Source: Planctomycetota bacterium (GTDB taxonomy: Bacteria > Planctomycetota > UBA8742 > UBA2392). From it: 64,000 nt of DNA. The stretch is from contig JAHBYA010000003.1 in NCBI GenBank assembly GCA_019636195.1, positions 62,001 through 126,000 of the forward strand, given 5' to 3'. Positions 1-7,294 of the stretch are shown one piece after another (the first letter of the stretch is position 1; each line of letters starts with the position of its first letter). The notes below the pieces were generated by a model. The model did not search any database and was not told the DNA's origin. It saw nothing but the letters and a program-made list of their open reading frames with translations. Position numbers and translations under genes: made by a program.

Positions 1-969
1 GTCAACGCGCAGCGTGAAGATGACTTCGGCCTCGCCGTCCTTGAAGTTCTTGATTTCGTACTCATCGACTTCGTTTGTGTCATAGACGTTGCCGCGGCGG
101 TTCTCGATGTCGTTGACCATCTTCTTGAACTCGACCTTGATGTCCTGCGCGATGCCGATGTTCAGGCGCATGTCGTCGCCGATCGGGGTGAAGCGGCCCC
201 AGTCTTCGCCGGTGAAGGCGGTGGTGCCGGCGCTGTCCTGCTGGTAGATGCGCACCTTGCCGTATTCCAGCGGAATCGCGCCCAAGCCGTGGTCCTTGGC
301 GTTTTTGAGCACGTAGTCAGTAAGGATCTTGCCTTCGCTCTGGCGCTGCGGGTCGTAGTTGTACTCCTTGACCAGCTTGACGTTGTCCCAACGGTTGACG
401 AGCACGCGCTTGGCTTCGCCGTTGGCCAGGCCCTTCTCGAATGTTTTGCCGTCGCGGGTGATGAAGTCGGCTTCGTCAAACTGCCCGCCGGACCAGTTGC
501 GAATCTTGAAGTAGTGCCGGAAGGTGCAGGTCTTTTCGTCGGCGCTGACCACCGCGCGATAGTCGGTTTCGCGCTGGATGTTTGCCATCAGGTAGCTGAG
601 CCGGAACTTTTCGCTGCGGGCCTCGGTGGCGTTGATCTGCCACGTCAGCGCTGCTTCTCCGGGCGGATAGCTGGTGGACAGCACGACGGTCGTGCTTTTT
701 TCATCGACCGGCCGGAAGATGATGCTGCCCTTGTCGATGTTGGTGCCGGCCCACGAGAAGTCCACGTTGTTGACGCCCTTTTGCAGCGTCAGCGTGCGCT
801 CTTCTTCAACGATCACGACGTTGGGGTGGTCAAAGCGCACGACTACCGCCTCTTTGTCGGGCAGCGTGGCCAGCTTGATGCGCGCGTGCGCGGGCTGCTC
901 GGTGGCGACGCCGATGAAGCTGGTGAAGGCGGCGGTGGCGGCAAGCGTGAGGAGGAGTTTGGTTTTCAT
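1..969 (-). CDS. Exported DUF4139-family protein (C-terminus beyond window)
   Basis: Reading the minus strand from the ATG at 967-969 gives 323 open codons that run off the left edge. The protein begins with a signal peptide (MKTKLLLTLAATAAF, then a small-residue stretch ending PAHA). The mature part resembles the 420-residue product of the next gene upstream: an early segment with VVVRFDHPNVVIVEEE and NVDFSWAGTNID, then beta-rich repeats typical of DUF4139. A Shine-Dalgarno AAGGA lies 8 bases before the ATG. It follows its paralogue by 58 bases on the same strand, so the two probably share a transcript. The function of the family is unknown. The N-terminal coiled-coil DUF4140 domain found in mucoidy-inhibitor A-like relatives is absent. 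Export to the periplasm is inferred from the signal peptide. Confidence 0.8.
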   Translation of the reverse strand, partial: MKTKLLLTLAATAAFTSFIGVATEQPAHARIKLATLPDKEAVVVRFDHPNVVIVEEERTLTLQKGVNNVDFSWAGTNIDKGSIIFRPVDEKSTTVVLSTSYPPGEAALTWQINATEARSEKFRLSYLMANIQRETDYRAVVSADEKTCTFRHYFKIRNWSGGQFDEADFITRDGKTFEKGLANGEAKRVLVNRWDNVKLVKEYNYDPQRQSEGKILTDYVLKNAKDHGLGAIPLEYGKVRIYQQDSAGTTAFTGEDWGRFTPIGDDMRLNIGIAQDIKVEFKKMVNDIENRRGNVYDTNEVDEYEIKNFKDGEAEVIFTLRVD

Positions 970-1027
970 GGTCTGATCCTTCATGGGTTGATCGTGCGTT
1001 TCCAGGGCGCTGCCGTACGACGTGCCG

Positions 1028-2290
1028 CTACTTCTTGGCGTTGCTGCCGTTGCGGGTCCTGACGACGTAGGTGATTTCCAGCTTGCCGTTGGCATTGACC
1101 GTCTGCGTGAAGCGCTGGGTACGGTAGTCCACCTTGGTGCTGGCTATTTCACTGGTGAACGTGAAGTCGCCGTTGAAGACGAGATTCAGCTCAAACTCGC
1201 TGTTGCGGCTGCGGAAATTCTTGAGCTCGATGTGGAACGTCTCCACCGTGTCCCAGCCGGCGAGGTACTGGCGGTTGCCGGACCACTGGAAGACCAGGTT
1301 CTCTTTCTTGAGGCTGCGGCGTGTGTGCTTGAAGCTGACTTCAAGGTCGGCGCCCGCGTTGACTTTCACTTCGTCTTTCTTGGCAATGTATTCGGTGGCC
1401 ACCGCGCCGACGTACCCCAGGCGGTTGCCAGCGTGCTGCTTGTAAAGTCGGACAATGCCCGCGGGCAACGGCTCTTTGCCCAGCTTGTGGGCCTCATCGT
1501 TTTTGAAAGTCAGCAGGCGCGTGAGGCCGCTGTACTTCATGGGGTCCAGCGTATAGACGGTGCGCACCGGCACGCCAGGCTGGACAAAGCTCTCAAGGCG
1601 CTTGGACCACTTGTCGGGGATCGTCTCTTTGCCTTCGACGGTGTAGATGTAGTACTCGCTGAGGCCTTCCTTGACGATGTCTTTCTTGGAATCGCCGGAC
1701 TTGGCGGCGTCGCGCATGCCCCGGTAGGCTTCTTCGCGCTGGCCCTGTGATGCGCCGCCCGCCAGCCGGGCGATTTCTTCGACAATGTTGATCGTGCCGA
1801 CAACAAGGCGCACGCTGGCGTCTTCGTACTCTTCGCCCGATCGGTTGTGCACCGTCACATAGGCGGTGAGAGTCATACTGCCTTCGTCGGCGGCCAGCAC
1901 GCCGTGGTACTCGGCGCTCCAGCTGATGCCGCTGGTGAAGTAGCTGATCTCGACGTTTGCGCTGACAGCTTCTTCGGCGCTGATGGTCCAGATCAACATC
2001 TGGTTGCTCTGGGCGGGGTAGCTGGTGTCCAGCACCTCGATCTTGTCCGGGTTGGTAAGCGCGCGGAACTCAACGCTGGTGGGGTCAATGAGGGTGTTGG
2101 CCCACGAGAACTGGAGGCGGTTGTTGCCTTTCTTGAACGTGAGGTTGCGGGTCTCACGCACCAGCGTCAGGTCAACCGAGTTGTAGATAGTAAGCTGCAC
2201 GGTGTTGCGCGTCGGCAGCGTCACCAGCTCTTCTTTGGCAAAAGCGGGGGCGGCAAGCGCGATCATCAGTGCGGGGATCAGCCAACGCAT
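1028..2290 (-). CDS. Exported DUF4139-family protein
   Basis: This is a 420-residue protein starting at MRWLIPALMIALAAPAFA, a clear signal peptide. AAGGAG sits 7 bases upstream, which favours this ATG over one 14 codons further out. The rest is beta-rich. Segments such as LTIYNSVDLTLVRETRNL, NRLQFSWANTLIDP and YFTSGISWSAEYHGVL match the DUF4139 pattern, in which a TIYN...LVR entry is followed by a tryptophan-rich core. No DUF4140 coiled coil precedes it. It is the first gene of a two-gene leftward unit with the partial paralogue at 1-969. The family is found in many diderms and its biochemical role is not established. A periplasmic or surface location is inferred from the signal peptide; there is no lipobox and no transmembrane anchor. 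Confidence 0.85.
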   Translation of the reverse strand: MRWLIPALMIALAAPAFAKEELVTLPTRNTVQLTIYNSVDLTLVRETRNLTFKKGNNRLQFSWANTLIDPTSVEFRALTNPDKIEVLDTSYPAQSNQMLIWTISAEEAVSANVEISYFTSGISWSAEYHGVLAADEGSMTLTAYVTVHNRSGEEYEDASVRLVVGTINIVEEIARLAGGASQGQREEAYRGMRDAAKSGDSKKDIVKEGLSEYYIYTVEGKETIPDKWSKRLESFVQPGVPVRTVYTLDPMKYSGLTRLLTFKNDEAHKLGKEPLPAGIVRLYKQHAGNRLGYVGAVATEYIAKKDEVKVNAGADLEVSFKHTRRSLKKENLVFQWSGNRQYLAGWDTVETFHIELKNFRSRNSEFELNLVFNGDFTFTSEIASTKVDYRTQRFTQTVNANGKLEITYVVRTRNGSNAKK

Positions 2291-2427
2291 GGTTTGCTCC
2301 TTTTCAACTGCGATGGGACGCACCGGGTGCACTTCAGGTTCCCGTGAATCTTAATGCGGAACCATTTGGTTACTTGGCGCGGATCGGTTATACGTTGGAC
2401 TAAAGTCACGACTTCGGGAGTTGGGTC

Positions 2428-2859
2428 ATGCGCAAGGAGTTCGCTCCTTTCAGCAACTGGATCGGCGAGTGGACCGGCAAGGGCGTGTCCGTCATTACCC
2501 GGATGGTGCTCAGGCCCCGGCTTGCCGAAGAAGTGCTTGAGTTTGAAATCATGAGCCAGCATGCCGATACCGGCGCCCTGGTTCATGGCGTAGTCGCGCT
2601 GATGACGGTTGACCCTGACGGGCAGTTGCGCATGTCCGTGTGCAGCACGATTCACGGCTGCATCGTCATGCAGTTGACGCCCGAAGACCCGGGTGCAGCC
2701 GCGATTGCCGGCACCAGCGTGACCGGCAACCACGTTGTGGTAAGCCTGATTGAAGACAACAGCGGTTTGCTGCTGACCAGTTACTGGAAGAAGGACGAAC
2801 CCAACGCGGAACCGATCGGGCACACCAACATCAAGCTCAAGCGCGTGGCCCGCGCGTGA
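2428..2859 (+). CDS. Small beta-rich protein, lipocalin-like (DUF1579/DUF1794-type)
   Basis: A 143-residue protein starting MRKEFAPFSNWIGEWTGKG, with GGGAG 7 bases before the ATG. The opening GEWTGKG and the alternating hydrophobic strands (VLEFEIMSQ, ALMTVDPDGQLRM, VVVSLIEDN, GLLLTSYWKKD) are typical of small lipocalin-like barrels such as DUF1579 or nitrobindin-like proteins. I cannot see the histidine ligand pattern needed to call a heme-binding nitrobindin. There is no signal peptide, so it is cytoplasmic. It is convergent with the VOC gene and their stop codons abut at 2859/2860. The ligand and role are unknown. Confidence 0.6.
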   Translation: MRKEFAPFSNWIGEWTGKGVSVITRMVLRPRLAEEVLEFEIMSQHADTGALVHGVVALMTVDPDGQLRMSVCSTIHGCIVMQLTPEDPGAAAIAGTSVTGNHVVVSLIEDNSGLLLTSYWKKDEPNAEPIGHTNIKLKRVARA

Positions 2860-3273
2860 TCAGAAGCGCGGCGTGTCGTCGTTCCAGAGCGCGACTTCAA
2901 TGCTGTAGCCGGTGGGGTCATCCACATACCAGCTTGTGCTGTTGGGCCACGGGTATGCCCCGCCATAGTGCACATGCAGCCTTTCGCGGCGCACGGTTTC
3001 TTCCCATTGCTTGCGGTCGGTGATGCGCAGCCCGAAGTGCGCAATGCGATGAAAGCCCGCGGCGGCGACCTCGTCAGCGTCGGGTTGTTTGTCCAGCTCA
3101 GGGTGCTGGTAGGCGCACAGCATGGCGTCGCCTGATTTCAGCACGCCCCAGGGCTGCCCGTTGTAGGTGCCGCGCTCGACGACTTCAAAGCCGAATACTC
3201 GGCGGTACCAGTCGGCGGTCTCGTCGAAGTCGCGGACGGACAGGTTCAGGTGATCGAGTTGTTTGACGTGCAT
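2860..3273 (-). CDS. VOC-superfamily (glyoxalase-fold) protein
   Basis: A 137-residue protein with the two beta-alpha-beta-beta-beta modules of the vicinal-oxygen-chelate fold. Residues 7-32 read DHLNLSVRDFDETADWYRRVFGF, followed by later strands AGFHRIAHFGLRI and DPTGYSIEVALW. Candidate metal ligands are the histidine in LDHLNL, the histidine in FHRIAHFGL and the glutamate in YSIEVALW. These match the usual H/H/E arrangement, though the substrate cannot be read from sequence. AAAGGG lies 7 bases before the ATG. The gene is divergent from an HTH regulator, and a 26-bp perfect palindrome begins only 10 bases upstream of its start codon. It is therefore the most likely target of that regulator. 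Possible roles are glyoxalase-type detoxification, dioxygenase activity or resistance. Confidence 0.85.
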   Translation of the reverse strand: MHVKQLDHLNLSVRDFDETADWYRRVFGFEVVERGTYNGQPWGVLKSGDAMLCAYQHPELDKQPDADEVAAAGFHRIAHFGLRITDRKQWEETVRRERLHVHYGGAYPWPNSTSWYVDDPTGYSIEVALWNDDTPRF

Positions 3274-3282
3274 CGCGTCCCT

Positions 3283-3308
3283 TTATGTATAGATGAATCT
3301 ATACATAA
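3283..3308. promoter_or_regulatory. Perfect palindromic operator between VOC gene and HTH regulator
   Basis: The left arm TTATGTATAGAT (3283-3294) and right arm ATCTATACATAA (3297-3308) are exact reverse complements separated by GA. The site is AT-rich in a GC-rich genome and lies in the divergent intergenic region of the VOC gene (start 3273) and the regulator (start 3359), overlapping the probable promoters. Perfect 12-bp arms are what a homodimeric winged-helix repressor would bind. That it is the operator of the adjacent regulator is inference. Confidence 0.75.
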
Positions 3309-3358
3309 TATGTCAAGCGTTGCCTTGCGTAATCCGGCAATTCACGTTTAATTCCGGT

Positions 3359-3991
3359 ATGGCTGACATACCCGCCAAGGCGCGCGAAAAGATCCTGTTC
3401 TTCCTCAAGACCAAGGGCCCGCAGACTGCGGCACAAGTGGCGCGGCGACTGGGCGTGACCCCGATGGCTGTGCGCCAGCACCTGTACGCATTGCGCGAAG
3501 AGGGCGACGTCCAGTACATGGACGAGCGCCGCAAGGTGGGGCGCCCTGCTCGTGTCTGGAGCTTGTCAGCGGCAACCGCCGGGCACTTTCCGGACAGCCA
3601 CAGCGAGCTGGCGGTCGGCATACTGCAGGCCGCGCGCCAGGCGTTCGGTGAAGCGGGTATGTCGAAGTTGATTGAACGCCGGATGCTGGACCAGATTGAG
3701 CGCTACGAGTCGCGCGTGGGCAAGCGGCGCGGCCTGGAAGCAAAGGTCGCGGAGCTTGCGGGGCTCCGCGACGAAGAGGGCTACATGGCGGAATGGAGCC
3801 GCGAAAGCGACGGCAGCCTGCTGCTGATCGAGAACCACTGCCCGATCTGCGCGGCGGCGCAGACGTGCCAGGAGCTTTGCACCAGCGAGCTCAGGCTTTT
3901 CCGCACCGTGCTCGGCGCGGAAGTTGAGCGCGAAGAACACATCCTGAGCGGCCGCCGCCGCTGCCTCTACCGCATCCGGCAAGCCGGTTAA
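3359..3991 (+). CDS. ArsR/SufR-like HTH regulator with C-terminal cysteine cluster
   Basis: A 210-residue protein. I start it at MADIPAKAREK because the longer reading would begin inside the palindrome at 3283-3308; no strong Shine-Dalgarno is visible. Residues about 5-70 form a winged helix (ILFFLKTKGPQTAAQVARR, then VTPMAVRQHLYALREEG and GRPARVWSL), as in the COG2345/SufR-type family. The C-terminal part carries Cys161, Cys164, Cys170 and Cys174 in the pattern CPIC-x5-C-x3-C, plus Cys202. A comparable cluster binds iron-sulfur in SufR-like regulators. Fe-S sensing (iron, NO or oxidants) is therefore a reasonable inference, not shown. The gene is divergent from the VOC gene, and its stop codon overlaps the stop of a 50-residue membrane-protein gene on the other strand. 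Confidence 0.85.
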   Translation: MADIPAKAREKILFFLKTKGPQTAAQVARRLGVTPMAVRQHLYALREEGDVQYMDERRKVGRPARVWSLSAATAGHFPDSHSELAVGILQAARQAFGEAGMSKLIERRMLDQIERYESRVGKRRGLEAKVAELAGLRDEEGYMAEWSRESDGSLLLIENHCPICAAAQTCQELCTSELRLFRTVLGAEVEREEHILSGRRRCLYRIRQAG

Positions 3992-4140
3992 GCGTGCGCG
4001 TGCACCAGCCGTGGCTCGGGCGCCTTTTCGGCGCGCGGGGCCTTGGCCTTCTTGTCGCGGTGGGCCTGCAGGTAAACCAGGCCGTACAGCACGCCGCCGT
4101 AGCCGAACATCAGGACCATCCAAAGCGCGAAGTAGAACAT
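3988..4140 (-). CDS. 50-residue single-span membrane protein
   Basis: This short gene encodes 50 residues beginning MFYFALWMVLMFGYGGVLYG, a single hydrophobic segment (about 2-24), followed by a basic tail (HRDKKAKAPRAEKAPEPR). The evidence that it is real is strong: a perfect AGGAGG lies 7 bases before the ATG, and a sigma-70-like promoter with 17-bp spacing lies at 4171-4199. Its stop codon interlocks with that of the HTH regulator through the shared TTAA at 3988-3991. The N-in or N-out topology cannot be decided, although the positive tail suggests a cytoplasmic C-terminus. I recognise no family. Its position beside an Fe-S-type regulator hints at a small accessory subunit of a membrane or respiratory complex, but nothing in the sequence proves that. 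Confidence 0.75.
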   Translation of the reverse strand: MFYFALWMVLMFGYGGVLYGLVYLQAHRDKKAKAPRAEKAPEPRLVHAHA

Positions 4141-4170
4141 GGCAAGCCTCCTCTCGGTGCTTCGTTTACT

Positions 4171-4199
4171 ATATTAAGCTATATATATCGAGTTATCAA
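4171..4199 (-). promoter_or_regulatory. Sigma-70-type promoter for the 50-residue membrane protein
   Basis: On the minus strand TTGATA (4194-4199) and TAATAT (4171-4176) are separated by exactly 17 bases. The start codon at 4140 is about 30 bases downstream of the -10 box. The spacer is an AT run (GATATATATAG), unusual for this GC-rich chromosome. Confidence 0.6.
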
Positions 4200-4308
4200 G
4201 TAATAAGCGCCGAAAGTTAAGCCCTTGCCCCAGCAAGATTTACGCGCGGGTGACCGTAGTTACTTGAGGTCGGGGACAGCGAATGCGTCGACTATCAAGG
4301 CGCCCGTG

Positions 4309-5799
4309 TCAAGCAGCCCAAGGCCGGAAGCACAGGTAGCCGCGCGACGACCAGTCCCTGAACCACTCCCTCGCCTGTGCCGCATCCGGGGTGTCAAGCG
4401 CCAGCGCGTTGCGCCAGTGTCGTGCGACGTCGTGCGGCGGCGGCGTGAGGGAGCGGTCCATCGCCGCAAGCGCGGCAGATGCCGACTCGTGGCGTTTGCG
4501 CGCCCGGGACTTTAGCCCGGCCAATCGCGCCAGTTGGCAGGCATTCACCAGCACCGTGAACTCGTGGTACTCGCGTCGGCCGGGGAAGCTGGTGTAGTCG
4601 ATGCCCTGCTCATAGGCCGCAGGCGCCTTGCGATCCTTTCGCTTCAGTACGCGCAGCATTGCTTCCGTGAAGCCCGCCACAGTGGCCTTGCCGCCCAGCT
4701 TGCCGCCCGCGTCATCGGTGAAGCGCGGGTCACCGCCGAAGAATCTCTGGTACACGGCGGACAACAGCTCCGCGTCTTCATGCAGAAAGCCCCAGGCCGC
4801 AAGCATGCCGCCCTTGTTCGGTGAGTCCGGAATCGTCTCCATCGCGGTTGCCGGCTCAAGCAGCCCTGCCAACAGCTGCGCGTACATGTACTTGGGGGTT
4901 TCGACGCGCTGGCTTTGCACCCCGCCGATGTGGGGCAGCCACTCGGCCATCCGCGCCAGCGCACTGCGCATCTCGCCGCGCCAAAGGTCGTTCCAGCCCA
5001 GTTGAAAGGCCAGCGTGGCGGGCTTGGACGTCACAGCCGCGTCGCCAAGCAGCAACGTCGCATGACACACCTGGCTGGACTCATGCACCTGGCCGGAAAG
5101 CGAAAGCGCGTTTGCGTAGTTCCATGCGATCACAAACGAGTCCTGGCCCAACTGCGCGCGGGCGGGCAGAGAGGCCAGAAACGCGTCGCGGTATCGTTCC
5201 AGTGCTTCGGCGGGGCGACCCGCCAGGCGTGCGAGAATGGCCTGTATGTTCCCGACCTGCACGCGCATCGCCGGGTCCGCGCTCAGTCGCAGCAGGCGGG
5301 AAGCCGCGTGCATCAATGCCTGTGCGCCGTCGAGGTCGCGGTCGCCGATGCGCCGGTTGGCGTCATTGATCAGGGCTTCCAGCGCTTCGTTACTGCGGCG
5401 GTTCAAGCGCGCGCTGAGTTGCTCGTGACGAGTCAGCGCGTCATCAAGTTCACGCACGACGGGCTGTTTGCCGCTGATCGCGCCCAGCTTGAGCTTGCTC
5501 ACGCCTTCCATGGCTGCGACAAGCTGCAGCACATCGGCGGCCATCGTGGCTGTGCCGGGTGCGACATCCGCAGTCCATGGAGCGCCGTCGCCGGTCAACA
5601 ACCATGCGGGGTTGACCTGAAAGGACACCGCGATCCGCGCCAGCACATCGGCGGGTATGCGCGTGCCGTGCAGATAGCCATGAATGGAAGAGACCGGGCA
5701 TTCGGTCCGGCGCGCAATTTCGGACAAAGTGTGACGCTCTGCCACCATCGCGAGCCTTTGCGCAAGTGTAGATGACGAATCAGGTTGCGAGTTCGCCAC
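4309..5799 (-). CDS. XRE/CI-type HTH protein with large helical-repeat (TPR-like) domain
   Basis: A 496-residue protein with a GTG start (5797-5799) and AAGG 5 bases upstream. Residues about 11-75 are a phage-CI/XRE helix-turn-helix: LAQRLAMVAERHTLSEIAR, then CPVSSIHGYLHGTRIPADV and FQVNPAWLLTGDG, the last being the hallmark of the Bac_CI_repr-like family. The remaining 400 residues are alanine-rich paired helices resembling TPRs (AALERYRDAFLASL-like, HESSQVCHATLLLGD, ARMAEWLPHIGG). This fits a DNA-binding sensor with a peptide- or protein-binding superhelix. A dyad of CCTTTCG and CGAAAGG covers its ribosome-binding site, suggesting autoregulation. It is divergent from the secreted choice-of-anchor protein gene at 5912. 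The signal sensed is unknown. Confidence 0.8.
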   Translation of the reverse strand: MANSQPDSSSTLAQRLAMVAERHTLSEIARRTECPVSSIHGYLHGTRIPADVLARIAVSFQVNPAWLLTGDGAPWTADVAPGTATMAADVLQLVAAMEGVSKLKLGAISGKQPVVRELDDALTRHEQLSARLNRRSNEALEALINDANRRIGDRDLDGAQALMHAASRLLRLSADPAMRVQVGNIQAILARLAGRPAEALERYRDAFLASLPARAQLGQDSFVIAWNYANALSLSGQVHESSQVCHATLLLGDAAVTSKPATLAFQLGWNDLWRGEMRSALARMAEWLPHIGGVQSQRVETPKYMYAQLLAGLLEPATAMETIPDSPNKGGMLAAWGFLHEDAELLSAVYQRFFGGDPRFTDDAGGKLGGKATVAGFTEAMLRVLKRKDRKAPAAYEQGIDYTSFPGRREYHEFTVLVNACQLARLAGLKSRARKRHESASAALAAMDRSLTPPPHDVARHWRNALALDTPDAAQAREWFRDWSSRGYLCFRPWAA

Positions 5800-5804
5800 A
5801 ACAG

Positions 5805-5824
5805 CCTTTCGAAATTACGAAAGG
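5805..5824. promoter_or_regulatory. Dyad CCTTTCG-N6-CGAAAGG at start of XRE regulator gene
   Basis: Seven-base perfect inverted arms (5805-5811 and 5818-5824) surround AAATTA, immediately upstream of the GTG start and overlapping the ribosome-binding site of the XRE-TPR gene. An additional half-site CGAAAG occurs at 5861-5866 in the same divergent region. It is a candidate operator for the XRE protein acting on itself and on the divergent secreted-protein gene. That role is inferred from position and symmetry. Confidence 0.55.
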
Positions 5825-5911
5825 TAATCTGAGCAAAAGCCTGAACGCATTTCAAGTATCCGAAAGCGCACGGTAGCCTTGGGCATACACGGGCCTACAA
5901 GGAGAAATGCC

Positions 5912-6520
5912 ATGACCAACCGCAACGTCACGCGCAATCGCAGCGACTTCGCAATCCTCCGCGCCGCCATGCTGCTGGCGGTCATGCTGGGCGCGGGCAC
6001 GCTTGCTGCCGCACCGCAGATCAAGGTCGAGTATGACTCAAACCTGATCACCAACGGCGGGACGGTGACCTTCAACCTCAAGGCGAGCACGACCCACATC
6101 ACCGGCTTTGCGATCCGCAACTCCGGCAACTCAGACCTGAGCCTGCCGGCGCCAACCGCCGTCACCTTGAGCAACAAGCAGAACGTCACCGCATCCGTAG
6201 AGACTCAGCCGGCCAGTATCGTCACGCCCAACTGGCTGACCACGTTCATGGTTCGCATGACAGGCCAAGGCGCGGGCCCGTACAGCCTGCTGGTCACGAT
6301 CAACAGTGACGATGCCGGCAACAACCCCTTCACGTTCACCCTTCAGGGGGTTCAAGCCGCTTCGGAAAACCCCAGTGGCACTGCGGCCGCCAAGCGGTCC
6401 GGCGGCGGCGGTGGATGTGTCAGCGCCGGGGGCGGCAAGCTGTGGCTGTTGCCGATCGCGATTCTGGCTGAGCTCGCGTTTCTGGCGCGGCTTGGGCTGG
6501 TGCACTTGCGTCGCGATTGA
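5912..6520 (+). CDS. Secreted choice-of-anchor D-like protein with Gly/Cys C-terminal sorting tail
   Basis: A 202-residue protein starting MTNRNVTRNRSDF, with AGGAG 7 bases upstream. A basic N-terminus is followed by AAMLLAVMLGAGTLAAA (signal peptide). The body is one beta-sandwich of the choice-of-anchor D type: FAIRNSGNSDLSLPAP, then YSLLVTINSDDAGNN and PFTFTLQGV. The C-terminus is tripartite: a Gly-rich linker with a single cysteine (SGGGGGCVSAGGG), a hydrophobic segment (LWLLPIAILAELAFLARL) and a basic end (HLRRD). This resembles the MYXO-CTERM/GlyGly-CTERM class of sorting signals. A similar tail is on the 7295-9361 protein. Surface or outer-membrane anchoring through the processed cysteine is inference. 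It is a one-gene transcript ending at the terminator at 6543-6566. Confidence 0.8.
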   Translation: MTNRNVTRNRSDFAILRAAMLLAVMLGAGTLAAAPQIKVEYDSNLITNGGTVTFNLKASTTHITGFAIRNSGNSDLSLPAPTAVTLSNKQNVTASVETQPASIVTPNWLTTFMVRMTGQGAGPYSLLVTINSDDAGNNPFTFTLQGVQAASENPSGTAAAKRSGGGGGCVSAGGGKLWLLPIAILAELAFLARLGLVHLRRD

Positions 6521-6542
6521 ATCGCGGCGATGCGGGGGGGCG

Positions 6543-6575
6543 GGGGCCAGCCGAATGGCTGGCCCCTGTTTCGTT
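6543..6575 (+). terminator. Rho-independent terminator
   Basis: GGGGCCAGCC (6543-6552) pairs perfectly with GGCTGGCCCC (6557-6566) around a GAAT loop, followed by TGTTTCGTTT. It lies 22 bases after the choice-of-anchor gene. Confidence 0.8.
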
Positions 6576-6637
6576 TGGAGTAATCTGGCGTGACAGACCT
6601 GCCCAAATGGTAGAATCGCTCAGTTCAGGGGTGCCGG

Positions 6638-7180
6638 ATGGGCAAAATCGTTCCCGTACAGCCGGTTACGCCGATTCTGGGCGTGTTGTTCCGTGACCCG
6701 GTGGTGGTGGACGACGCCATGCTTTGGATTGAGCGGTTGCTCGGCGAGCCCGATCTTGTCAGCCCCGACTACCCGTTTGACCTGACGGACCACTATGAAC
6801 CTGAGATGGGCGGCGACCTCAAGCGCCGCTTCTACAGCTTCGAGACCCTGGCTGATCCCGAAATGCTGGCTGACTGGAAAATCCAGGCCAACCGCCTTGA
6901 AGAAGAATCCGCCAGCCGCTTCGGCGAGTACCGCCCGATCAACCTTGACCCCGGCTACATCAACGGCGCCAAGCTGGTGCTGGCCAGCGTGAAAGGACTT
7001 GCGCACCGGGTGTACATCGGCCGCGGGATCCACGCCGAAGTGACGATGAGCTTCCGTAGCGGCGAGTGGCTCAAGCGCGACTACACGTTTCCGGACTTCG
7101 CGGCGGGCCGCTACGACGAGTTTTTCAGCAAGGTTCGCGCGCGGCACCTTGCGCTGGCGGGCGTGGCGGTCGGCGCCTGA
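6638..7180 (+). CDS. DUF4416 family protein
   Basis: A 180-residue protein that matches the DUF4416 pattern throughout. It has an early PVTPILGVLFRD strand, SPDYPFDLTDHYEPEMG (describing a metal- or nucleotide-like acidic patch), KRRFYSFETLADPEMLADWK, RPINLDPGYINGAKLVLAS and HRVYIGRGIHAEVT, and ends KRDYTFPDFAAGRYDEFF. The invariant tyrosine/aspartate motifs are intact and the length is normal. No signal peptide is present. Family members are widespread in Planctomycetota, Deltaproteobacteria-type lineages and others, and have no established function. The gene stands alone between the terminator at 6543 and the secreted-protease gene at 7295. Confidence 0.85.
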   Translation: MGKIVPVQPVTPILGVLFRDPVVVDDAMLWIERLLGEPDLVSPDYPFDLTDHYEPEMGGDLKRRFYSFETLADPEMLADWKIQANRLEEESASRFGEYRPINLDPGYINGAKLVLASVKGLAHRVYIGRGIHAEVTMSFRSGEWLKRDYTFPDFAAGRYDEFFSKVRARHLALAGVAVGA

Positions 7181-7294
7181 TTTCAAAATCGAGTATCACC
7201 GCTTCGTCATTGTCAAAACCGGAAGGATTCCGGCAGGTGCCTTTCGTGCCGGCGCAAGGCGTCGCTATGCTGGGCGCACCCCAATGGAGTACGA

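Noticed and set aside
7181-7294. Possible riboswitch before the secreted protease gene
   Set aside because: Only a small CCGGAA/TTCCGG hairpin with a 3-base loop is visible; this is too little to support a regulatory RNA.
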